A DNA stretch of 64,000 nt from Malus domestica (Eukaryota; Streptophyta; Magnoliopsida; Rosales; Rosaceae), in assembly GCF_042453785.1 (NCBI RefSeq), contig NC_091661.1:25349501-25413500 (forward strand), given 5' to 3'. The position numbers and the translations under genes were made by a program. Positions 45,103 to 55,900 of this stretch are shown here, in pieces (the stretch's first letter is position 1; every line of letters starts with the position of its first letter). Below the pieces are notes generated by a model. The model did not search any database, was not told where the DNA came from, and saw nothing but the letters and a program-made list of their open reading frames with translations.

Positions 45103-46340
45103 CCATACCCAACCCAAATCAAGAAAATAAAGCTAATTTCACCCTAAAAATTAGAAAAGGTGAACAAATTGGACCTCCAAAAATCCAAAGAAGATGATAA
45201 TATCATAAATGAGAGAGGATGCTCGCCGGATTCTTATTGTATATACCGTAAGAATTCTGAAAATCTTCCAACCACATCCGTCTACATATTATATTACAAA
45301 ACCCAAAAACAGAATCCCGCGAGGATCCTTCTGGATCAGAAACGGGCATGGTGGACCGACTGTGATAATTGTTTGACCATGGTTCTTGCTTGGGCCGATT
45401 ACAAAACCCAAAAAGAATAATAAAAAAATTCGGATTGTGCGCCGTCGTTTTCGCGTTTCAGAAACACTCAGAGAGTGAGAGAGAGAGAGAGAGTCTTCTG
45501 CTTTTTCGTCGTCGTCGTCGTCTTCTTCTTGTGGAAGGTAAAGGGTAAAGGGTATGGTGTGAAACTGCAAAGAAGGAACTCCGGCCCTCTTTAAATCCCA
45601 GGTATGAATTATGTACCCTCTTTCGATTTCGATGCAATTTTTTAATATTTTGTTTTAGCATGCAATCGCCAACGCATTGTAGATTCACGGAGGTTGTTTC
45701 AAATGCGAATTTTGTCACTTCAATTGAGCTTTTCTGTATGAACACTCTAATTGCATCGTATGGGTTTATATTTATTTGCTTCAGTTTTCATTGCATTTCG
45801 AGTTTTTCACTTTTGTTTTCTGCTTATTTTTTGCATTTAACTGTATAAAGTTAGAGACTTGAATTATGAATCTAATCCTTATACTCATTAAGGTTATCAA
45901 CAATAAATCAACTGCAAATTATGTAGTTTGGCAAAAAAGGTTGCTCTTTATTTGGACTGCAAAATAATTTGAAGAAAATTAATGGGGTTTTTCATAATTA
46001 CAATGCTGCTTTGGTGTTGAAGTTTGCCCAAATTATCCAGCTCGTCTGGAAGCTTTTAAAATGACTGCAAATGCTTTTGGAACCAATCCTTAATAAAAAT
46101 GCAAGTGAATCCTGGAAAAGCACTTGAAGTGCTTCATGCAAGAAGCACATAAGAAACCCAAAAACACTTTCACCAAAAGTGCTTTCAGTCATTTTAAAAG
46201 CACTTCCATACAAACCCTTCATTTCCTTTTTTCATGTTAAATACATTGGGGTTTTAACTTTTTGTTTTGAGGTAACGAATTTCGCATTGTATCGTGTTCA
46301 TGCCTGTGAAAAATGTCAGAGAATTTGGAATTGATAAAGG
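45103..46340 (+). other. Promoter, 5'-UTR and 5'-UTR intron of the SANT gene
   Basis: A GA microsatellite lies at about 45475-45493 and a (GTC)n/(TTC)n stretch at about 45505-45530 in the likely leader. CCCAG|GTATGA at about 45602 is a good donor; the leader probably resumes shortly before 46341. The intron contains the foldback element at 46047-46208. Confidence 0.5.
46047..46208. mobile_element. Foldback MITE, family C
   Basis: The left arm TGGAAGCTTTTAAAATGACT pairs with the right arm AGTCATTTTAAAAGCACTTCC, with inner pairing GCAAATGCTTTTGG / CCAAAAGTGCTTTC and a central AAGCACTTGAAGTGCTT palindrome. 162 bp. It resembles the remnants near 18379-18605 and 22190-22380. Probably hAT-derived; no clear target duplication. 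Confidence 0.7.
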
Positions 46341-47900
46341 ATGTATAGCTCAACAAGATCAAAAGCTATCTGGACTCCGGGGCACCGGAAAGTATTCTTT
46401 GATCTTTGTCTAGAAGAGGTGGACAAAGGGAATAAGCCGGGTACACACTTTACTAAGGAGGGTTGGAGGAATCTCATCCAAGGGTTCTACGAGCAGACGG
46501 GTTTAAGGTACACCAAGAAGCAAATGAAGAATCATTGGGATTTCACCAAGAAGCAATGGAAAGTTTGGGTTAAGCTCATCGCCGAGAGTAGTATGAAGTG
46601 GGATCCTACGACCAATCAATTTGGTGCTAGTGCAGAAGAATGGGCTCACTACATACAGGTAATGCTAATTTATTTACAGCAGCTAATGTTATGCATTTGA
46701 AGAACGATGCTATAGAGGTTTTTCGTGATTTCAGATTTGTAATTGCGAGTGCTTTGTCTCAGGTGAACCCCGAAGCTGCACAGTTTCAGCATAAGGAAAT
46801 CCCGTGCCCTGACCTATTGGAAATCCTTTTTGTTGGCACTATGGATTCTGGGGACATGGAGCCTTGTGATTCTCAGAGGAAGCAAAGCAATAGCTCGGAC
46901 AACTCCTTTCTGCACTCAGAAGAACAAGATTTGGTGACTGTGGAGCTGGGAGAGGAGCATATTTCAAACGCTGTTCCATTAAGGAGTTACGTGGCTCAGT
47001 CTGAACACCGTCTAACAACTGCAAGTGAGCAGAGCATATCTAGCTCATCCCATTCAAAGGCAAAGGCCGTTTGGTCGCCTGCATCCCACGGTGTATTTAT
47101 TGATCTATGTCTAGAAGAGACATTGAAAGGGAACAAACCTGGGACACATTTTACCAGGGACGCTTGGAGGACTATTGTTGAATCATTTAACCAAAAAACT
47201 GGCCTTATGTATGATAGGTTGCAGTTGAAGAATCATTGGGATGTCACCAAGGAGCAATGGAGAATCTGGTGTAAGCTAATTGGCACAACTTGTATGGGTT
47301 GGAATCCGAACACCAGACGATTTGGAGCAAATGATGAAGATTGGGCCAATTACTTAGAGGTATGGTATACAATTGCCAGTAACTATTTCTACGAAGTTGG
47401 AAACTAGGAAGATTATGAATGATTTCGGGTTCTTAAATCATGTTGGTTTTGTTTTGTTACAGACCGACCCTGAAGCTGCTTCATTCCGCTTTAAGGAACC
47501 TCAATGCGCCGACAAACTGGAAATCATATATGATGGAACAATTGATACCGGAGAGACAGAGCCTCCTGCTAGGCGTAGGAAGTACAACGATAACTTGAGT
47601 ACATCCGTTTTGCATATAGAAGAAGATGGAGGCATAGCGAATCAAGAGGAGAACAACGTTGGGCAACTGGATGCTGTAACATTTGCTTTTGCACAAGGCA
47701 AGCCCACTTATAGCATCGGGGAGTGCATCAACTGCCTTGATGCCATGGAGGAAGTAGAACAAGGAAGTGATCTCTATTTGTTTGCTTTAGATGTATTCCT
47801 GAAAAGGGAGTACAGAGAAATATTTCTTCAACTGAAAAGGCCTAGTGTAAGAATTGCTTGGTTGCAGCGGCTGCAATCCGTCAGCCCGCCTTTGTTCTAG
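46341..47900 (+). CDS. Protein with two Myb/SANT-like DNA-binding domains (L10-interacting MYB-like)
   Basis: Likely nuclear DNA-binding protein of the plant Myb_DNA-bind_3 family, some of which derive from Harbinger-transposon accessory proteins. Exons 46341-46658, 46763-47359 and 47463-47900 join in phase 0 to 450 residues. Domain 1 spans about residues 8-106 (WTPGHRKVFFDLCLEE, KNHWDFTKKQWKVW, WDPTTNQFGASAEEW) and domain 2 about residues 203-305 (WSPASHGVFIDLCLEE, KNHWDVTKEQWRIW, WNPNTRRFGANDEDW). Each domain ends at an exon boundary and is followed by the same DPEAAxFxxKE..LEIxxxGT linker, so an exon-level internal duplication made the tandem. The C-terminus (IGECINCLDAMEEVEQGSDLYLF..) is the family's helical tail. 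The ATG at 46341 has no in-frame upstream alternative. Confidence 0.88.
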
Positions 47901-48233
47901 GATGTTTCTTGTCTCTTGGATTTCACTTGTTCATTGAAAGGTAGCTGATTTCTTTCATCATTTACGGGTTTTTTTTCATCGTCACTCGATTAAGTAAGTG
48001 CACATATTTAGGCAAACTTAAGCAACACATGAAGAGCGATTACCAATAATTATACTGAAACTTTTTTACAAGAGAATACACAGAGCAGAACTGAGGCTAT
48101 TTACATGGCTGTGGAGAGTTCAGATCAGAAATCTCCTGAAAATCTGTATGGAATGCAAATATCAATGGTGCCAACATGGAAGAACAACTTTTTTGGTGTA
48201 TGTGTGTATAAGCGATATTCTACTTAAACTAGT
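47901..48233. other. Convergent 3' ends
   Basis: Short spacer shared by the 3'-UTRs of the SANT gene (+) and the HAD gene (-). Confidence 0.5.
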
Positions 48234-49683
48234 CTAAACGGCAGAGGAATTTAAATTCGGGTGTATACGGGAGAGCACATTCGCTCTAGACAATGCGGCG
48301 ACGCCCACATCTGTATGTATGTCCTCAATTTGATGTGAAAAATTGTAAAAAATTGGGTTTGGAAGCTTGAAAATCCGCTCGCCTGAAAATGGACTTCTTA
48401 GAGCATCCATGTGACTGCTTACGGAGGCTATAGCGCGGAAGCCTTCTCTCTGCATCGCGTCCCTTCGTTTGGAGAAGTAGTCATGGCTCTCCATATGCAA
48501 TTCATCTTCCGATCTGCCGAAAACAGAACGACCAATCAGAACTCAGAAACCTCCAACTAATTTTACCTAAAAGACAACAGAAAGAAGGGGCATTTGGATA
48601 GTAACAAATACCTCATAATCAATGAAGACCAAGCTCTATATCCTGCAGATATAAGATCCTCCATGGAAGAATTTCGCTCCGCCTCCGGTTTTCTTGAGAG
48701 CAGAATCAAAGGCCAACCACCAGCATGAAGTTCCATATATAATCTCAGAATAAACATCTGCTTCAGATGCTTTGCCTCTTCCACAAAATCACTACCACCA
48801 TACTGATCATATCTGTGCACAAGGAAACGGGATAGCTCGAAAGCCGGAACTATGGAAGAACAGATGCTTCAAGGACTAAAAGGAGATTAAATTACCGGTG
48901 CAGTCTACGATTTGAAGAAAGAATGTCATCTATGTCGATCAAGACCACGTCGAGACCATCGTGTGTTGGGGTAATGCTGCTGAAATAATTCTGAATCATC
49001 GACACGGTAGAATTTAAGTCTCTTGCGTATTGACCTTCTTTGATGTACTGAAGGGCAACAACCCTGCACATTGAAGGGAAGCGATCTGCTTCAACGGCGT
49101 TGAGTTCCATATGCAGAGAGAAGATCTGGCAGTGATTGTAATCGAAACTCGGTTTCTGAGTCTCAACGACTCCATGGCTCTTACTTTCGCAAGACTGCAG
49201 CATTACAGTCAGTGCAATCAGCAAGGTGATCAATAAGACCCCAACAGCTACAAGTGCACCAATGAAGATTGCCGTAGCAAAAGACGACATGTAGAACCCC
49301 GTCTCCATGGCATAACTGCTTGCCCTCTCTGTGTCCACGAAATGGAACAGTATCAATAGTTGATTAATTAAAAGCTCAACATGCTTCTGATTATATGAAC
49401 GAAGGCCTCGGGGCTTGTTTGGTGCCTAGGGTTGGATTGAATAACTCGTTTGTCATACGTTTCTTCCTTCAACATGTACTGAATCTATAGATCTTAGACA
49501 CCAAACGAGGCCTAAAGATATAACATTTCACTGAGCTACCACCTAACAAAAGCACTTGTAAAAAAACGCTTATGAGCAGAAACGCTTCCTACGATTTGAA
49601 GAATGTTATCACATACCTGAACCTCCACCCGAAAGACTCTGGGCGGAGTACTCGCGCTCCATATGACGTCCATAGGCAGACAT
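48234..49683 (-). CDS. HAD superfamily IIIB acid-phosphatase-like protein, membrane-anchored
   Basis: Belongs to the plant acid phosphatase B / VSP-like family but carries a single N-terminal membrane anchor instead of a cleaved signal. Exons on the minus strand 49683-49617, 49328-48896, 48812-48612 and 48513-48234 join in frame to 326 residues. Start [18 protein letters not shown]; one transmembrane segment at about residues 38-64 ([20 protein letters not shown]). HAD motif I reads DIDDI at residues 154-158 where DxDxT/V is usual; motif II region is [11 protein letters not shown]; the motif IV place, usually GDQWSDL, reads SSHMDAL, and KLPNPIFY follows as in the family. Loss of the motif IV aspartate suggests reduced or no phosphatase activity. 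Closest in memory to Arabidopsis At2g39920. Confidence 0.87.
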
Positions 49684-51820
49684 GGTTAAAATCCAAGACA
49701 AATCACCAGCTCAAATATTCTGCAGAACAACTCCAGGTCCCTTCCTGTTCACAGAAGGATCACCCGCAAGTCTGCAACCTACAAAAGTGACATTAAACAT
49801 CATGACAACGCAACAGCCACCATAACCACTTCTCAGATTCTCAAATTATTCGAGGAAAACACCGCGAAAAACGCTAAATTTACAAAAGAAACCTCATTCT
49901 CTAAATCTGATGCTTACAGTTTTTCAGATGCACCCCTTAAAGCCAGCTTGTTCATTGTTCAGTTGAATCTCATCATATTCCGGAATCCACCGTTCAACTA
50001 TGTCCAGTTAGACCAAATCCAATAAAAACATCAATTTCATGAAAAAATACAATAATAAATATATATAAAAAAGCATGAGTTGCGTCGGGAGTTGGGACAA
50101 GTAAGACCATCTGCTGATTTGCAGATCATTTAACCAATCCAATATTATTTTCCACAATTTTTACATTTTGGCCCCAAAGGGAAATCAAGGAAACCGATAA
50201 TACAAGTTGACCGCCCTAATCAGATGATATTTAACTAAATAACTGAAGCTACAGGGAGGGGGAGAGAGAGATATATAGAATACCAGAGAGAGAGAGAAAC
50301 ATTGGATTGGAGAGATTGTGTGACAAGGCAGCTCTCTCTTCCTCTGTCGTGTTCTTGGAGATGGGGGGGAGAGAGAGACTTGAAGAAGTTTCCTTTGTTA
50401 AAATTAGCAATCATTATGATTATGATTTTACTGTTTTACAGGTCCCATGAACCAGGGGGTACTTGTCAAACAAAGAAACACTCTACTAGGTACACTTTTG
50501 TAATTAGCTGTCGAATTCAAACTCATCGTATAACTTTTCACTTATGAGTTAAGTTACAAGTGAAAAAAATAACATTAGACCGTATTTAATTAGTGTAATT
50601 TTTCTAATCATTGACACTTTTGCCATAAATACCACGGTCTAGATTGTACGTATACGTATATATTTTCCATTTACTTGTTACTTTGTTAGTGGGAGATCTC
50701 ATGTTCTACTCGGTGAGTTTGTTACCTAATTATAGTTGACCATATCTCATCTTCTCATATTTGATATATACCACCACTCAAATGTTAGAATTCAAATTTG
50801 AGTTTTGAGTCCTCTCGGGCTCTGGAATGGTGGACTACCGCGCAAGAGCCACCAGCTGGTTTCTTCTTAGGAAAAAGAAAAAATTGAGTTTGAGCTAAAT
50901 GCTTGAATTTTCTTTTTTTGAACAAATGATATTTTCTACTCTAAAAGAAAGGGGTGTGCTTAATCTCACAATGCGATAGCAATAATGTGGTTTAAATTCG
51001 ATTTTGGTAATAATAGAGTCTAAGATTTCTTATTTAGAAATAAAAAGAAATATTATATTATTAAATGACGAGTCTAAATCCTTGAATTGAATAATGAAAA
51101 GTTATATTTTGTGTTTTACTATATATGACTTTTGTTGGTAAGGATTGAGAAATCATAATCTTTTGTGGTTGTGGGCCAGTTAAGGAGAATTTGCTACCAA
51201 ACCGACTCTTAAATTAATTAATCTTAATTAATGGTTTTAGTTCCATACTTATCATTAAAAAGATGCATTTGCTATTGGCTCTGAAACATTATTGTATAAA
51301 TGCCAACTGTCTGACATGTCCAGCCATCCCTACACGATTTTCATATCCAGATGAGCATCATCCAATATTATATTATACAGATCAGAATGAACTATATATA
51401 ATATTCTTGTCTTGACATTTGTCGTGATTCTATAGGTCACCAAAAAATTGAGCCATGTAATGTTTGATTCTCTTATCAGCCACAATAAGCACTTTTCCTG
51501 TGAGCACTTAAATTTTGAAGAAGCACTTTTATTGCTTCACGGCCAAGTGACAGGCCAGTTCTTCAACTGCTACAACATATTACTAGGTAATTGGTTTCTT
51601 CCTTCGGTTAGTTTCTCCAAATCGTCCTCAAGAATACCATTTTTTTTTTCAATTATCTGTATGTAAATTTGGTTAAATATAAAATATTTAGCACAGAGTA
51701 CACTTTAAACTCATCAATTAAAGAGAACTTCAATGCGTACTTCATGATCACCCACCTAAATTTGGTATAGATGATTGAATTGGAATTGATAAATAACTAT
51801 TTTCAAGGAATGATGAAAGA
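49684..51820. other. HAD gene promoter/5'-UTR and gene-free region
   Basis: GA-rich microsatellites lie at about 50262-50298 and 50367-50377. A further upstream leader exon of the HAD gene is possible. The rest (50400-51820) is AT-rich without recognisable exons. Confidence 0.4.
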
Positions 51821-51835
51821 AGAAATGAAAATTCT

Positions 51836-52313
51836 TGTTGCGGACAATTTTGCTAACATGGGATTGTCTTCTCCATCTTTAACTTGGCATGATTCTCCTC
51901 CGATGGCGGTTCGTGCTGCCCTGTTTTCAGACTATGTTAGCTTGCTTAGTTACCGCTTATCAAATTAATGTGCATGTCAGCATCCAGGTTTGTCTCATTT
52001 TTTTTTTCTCCTAACTTTACGGGGTTGTTTGACTTGTTTTGCAGGTTTAGACCTTTAGGTTTGGTTTTAGAGGGGTTAGGTTTCATGTCCCCCCCTTCCC
52101 TCTTTTCTTTGTATATTTCTCGTTTTTTGTTTCTAGAAGGGTAAGGTTTATGTCCTCCCTTCTTTTTCGTGTATTCATTTTTATTGTCTCTGTTTTTTTA
52201 GGGGTAAGGTTTATGTCCCCCCTATCTAAGTGTAACTTTTTTTTTTCGTTATCAATAAAATTATCCTCGTACCGTCGAGGTTTCCAAAAAAAAGAAAAAA
52301 AAAGAAAAAAAAA
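51836..52313 (+). mobile_element. 5'-truncated LINE, 478 bp
   Basis: The 15-mer AGAAATGAAAATTCT at 51821-51835 recurs at 52314-52328 right after an A/AAAG-rich tail. The 5' part still codes for the end of a LINE RNase H domain (VADNFANMGL..WHDSPP) up to a stop at about 51966-51968, followed by a 3'-UTR with repeated GGTTTATGTC-type phrases and TATCAATAAAATTATC. A classic 5'-truncated L1 insertion. Confidence 0.85.
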
Positions 52314-52840
52314 AGAAATGAAAATTCTATGACAAACTTGAAGGTAGGAGATAGATAACTCAAGAAGAAAAGTTATCCATTTGCAAGTGGTTTGTAGCTT
52401 ACGTGGTTAAGAGTCTTCGCTCTTGCATCCAAACGTGTTCATTTCCACTCGTAATTTAGATGAAAATAGTATAGGTTTATCCTATCGTTTGTGAAAAATA
52501 GAAATTATCCATATCAATTCTCCCAAAATGAAAGGTTTCGCACAAATAAATTTTCTTCATATCTAATCGTCTTCTAATCCATTTTTTTAAATGAGACATT
52601 GTTCTCCTTTACTTTCAAAAATACCTAATTTCGAGGACTATCCGTTACATTCAATCCTCAATACCAATTGAGGCCTAAAGATCCTTTGGACAATACAAAC
52701 GAATGGGAATAATACGTAAGCAGAACCAAAGGCGGTTGGGCACACACAAACTTACAAACAGTGGGTTAACATATCTCTTGGGAGGAGCAGGGCAGATAGC
52801 AGAGCCACAGAACACTTTGTCAGCACATCTACTCGTCGGC
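52314..52840. other. SBPase upstream region
   Basis: AT-rich region between the truncated LINE and the light-type promoter motifs. Nothing else is identified. Confidence 0.4.
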
Positions 52841-52843
52841 CTC

Positions 52844-52956
52844 CACGTGTCGAAACACCATTTCCCGCCTTATCTGGTATCCCCCAACAAGACAAAGTAT
52901 ACTACCGAAAATTGTTGATCAGAATATCAATCTCTGGAGTAGTATTTTCCAAAAGC
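52844..52956 (+). promoter_or_regulatory. Light-type promoter motifs and leader of SBPase
   Basis: A G-box core CACGTG (52844-52849, in CTCCACGTGTCG) and an I-box core on the minus strand (CTTATC at 52869-52874) lie about 85-115 bases before the ATG. The pair is typical of photosynthesis genes and suggests light and clock control. The transcription start is not determined. Confidence 0.55.
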
Positions 52957-55900
52957 ATGGAGGCCACCATAGCTTGCTGCTCATCCGCCAGGGCGCTCCT
53001 GCCGGCTGCCGGCATTTCGACTCACCAGCATTCCACTTCAGTTGTGGCTCCATCTTTCAGCTCCAAGGTTATTAGCATTTCATTTCATTTATGCATGTGT
53101 CATCACATAAAACTTAAGGTATCATCACATGGTGTAATTGGAGCTTCCTTGTGACTGCAGGGCCTAAAATCAAGCTCCCTCTTCGGAGAATCACTACGAC
53201 AAGTGCCACGATCATCGCTCAAGTTTTCTACAACAAAACAGTCCTCCCATGTGATCAAGTGTGAGATCGGCGATAGCCTGGTGAGTTACACAAAAGAACA
53301 ACTTTTGTTCAACGTAACAATAGTTTGGAAAATGAAAGTTTGTCTAAGCAACATTGAAAATGTAAATTGTGCGAAAATATTTATTGCCACTGTAGGAGGA
53401 GTTTCTTGCAAAATGAAAGTTTGTCTAAGCAACATTGAAAATGTAAATTGTGCGAAAATATTTATTGCCACTGTAGGAGGAGTTTCTTGCAAAGGCAACC
53501 CCGGATAAGGGACTGATCAGGTTGCTGTTAAGCATGGGAGAAGCATTGAGGACTATATCCTTCAAGGTCAGAACAGCTTCTTGTGGAGGAACAGCCTGCG
53601 TTAATTCTTTCGGAGATGAGCAGCTCGCCGTGGATATGCTTGCTGACAAGCTTTTGTTCGAGGTAAGGAAAAGATAAGTTTCGGTTCTTGTTGAGTTTTG
53701 GTTTTAATATTTGTTGTATATTTCATTATGAAGATTACAAGAGAGTGAAGACAACTATTATAGAGAGCCAAAAGAAAGCTACAATAGATTGTAGGATAAC
53801 TACAAAAACACAATCCCTAAAATCTCCCCTAACAAGTGGAAAAGCAAAAACACAATCCCTAAAATCTGCCCTAACAAGTGGAAAAACAAAAACCAAATTA
53901 CAAGCAACTAAGAAAGGTTGACAAAAGGAAGGTAAGATGAATGACAAGCTATGAAAAGTGATGAAAATAGGGTTAAGACCATCACTTTAGCCTATAACCC
54001 ATCCATATAAATTGGTTTCAATACACCCTCTCAAGCTGGATCAAGGGGATTGATTGATCCAAGCTTGCACAACAAACGCTGAAACTGAGTAGAGTCTAGT
54101 GCTTTTGTGAATAAATCAGCAAGTTGATCGTTGCTGTGTGTGAACATGGTGTCTATCACCTTGGATTGAGCTTGAGCACGAATATAATGGCAGTCAACTT
54201 CAATATGTTTGGTCATTTCATGGAATACTGGATTGGAGGCAATGTGCATGGTAGCTTGGTTATCACAATACAAGGACATAAGTGCCATGCTTGTGAATCC
54301 GAGCTCGAAAAGAAGACCTTTCAACCATATGAGTTCACAGGTTGTTACTGCCATAGCCCTATACTCAGCTTCGGCACTAGATCGAGCAATAACAGTTTGT
54401 TTCTTGCTCTTCCAAGTGACAAGGTTCCCTCCAACAAATGTGCAAAAACCTGTTGTGGATTTTCAATCAAGGGCATTTCCAGCCCAGTCAGCATCTGTGT
54501 AGGCCAAGATGTGATTTGATCCATTGTTCTTCATAATTATCCCCCTTCCAACTAAGCCTTTGAGATATCGAAGTATTCTCTTGACGATTTCCCAATGAAC
54601 TAGAGTAGGAAAGTGCATGAACTGACTGGCTAGGCTAACTGAATATGAGATATCAGGCCTAGTAATGGTGAGATAAATAAGTTTCCCAACCATTCGCTGA
54701 TAAACACTAGGGTCCGAGAAAGGTTCACCTTTTTCATGCCACTGAAGTTTGCTAGCTAGGGGTGTCCGAGCTGGTTTATGTTCTATCATGTTAGCTTCAT
54801 CTAGAAGATCGAGAACATACTTTCTTTGATTCAAGAACAATCCCTTTGAAGAGGTAGCCACCTCAATTCCAAGAAAGTATTTCAAGGGCCCCAAGTCTTT
54901 AATGAAATTTTTTTGGTGAAGTGACTGCTTAAGCATCTTGATTTCACTTATATTGTCACCTGTAATAATTAGGTCGTCAACATATATAAGCACAACCAAT
55001 TTGCCAGCAATACCACTTCGAACAAACAAAAAAGAGTTAACATGACTCATTTTGAACCCTGAGGCTTCAAGGACTGAACTAAGCTTCGAATACTAAACTC
55101 GAGGGGATTGTTTGAGACCATGTATGGCTTTGTGAAGTTTGCAAACCTTGTTGGGTTCATTTTCTCTTGGATGACCAGGAGGCAACTTCATGTACACTTA
55201 TTCTTCAAGATCCCCATAAAGAAATGCATTCTTCACATCCATTTGGAATAAGGGCCATGCATTATTGACTACCACAGACAACAATACCCCCAATGTGTTC
55301 ATTTTGGCAGTAAGAGCAAAGGTCTCTTTATAGTCAATGCCATAGGTTTGAGTAAAGCCTTGAGTAAAGCCTTGAGCTACTAACCGTGCCTTGTGTCTTT
55401 CAATGCTTCCATTGGAGTTGAATTTGGCCTTATATATCCACCTATTTCCCACGACTTTCTTGCCATTTGGAAGATCCACCGCACTCCATGTCTGGTTGTC
55501 ATTCAAAGCTTGAAGCTTTTTAGTCATAACATCTTGCCATTCAGGCATGCATGTGACTTCATGAAAATTCCTTGGTTCGAAAGTGTAAGTAACATACTCT
55601 TGTAACGTCACTGGTGGATGTCTATCTTGTGTAGGATTTCTTCTTGGTGCACTTATAACTTGCTAATTTGGTTGAGCTTCTGATGGTCCAGAAGTGCTTG
55701 GCACTGCATCAATTACACTCTCAGTGTGTTGAGAATTATCAGTGTTGATATGAGCATGAGTGACTTCATGAATTCTGCTGGAATAGGTAGTGGAAATAGG
55801 TCCATAAGATCTTCCATATTAGCATTAGTCTCCAACCCTTTGTGGAAATAAGGTGAATATTCATCAAATCGCACATCTTTAGAGACTGCCAGCTTCCCCA

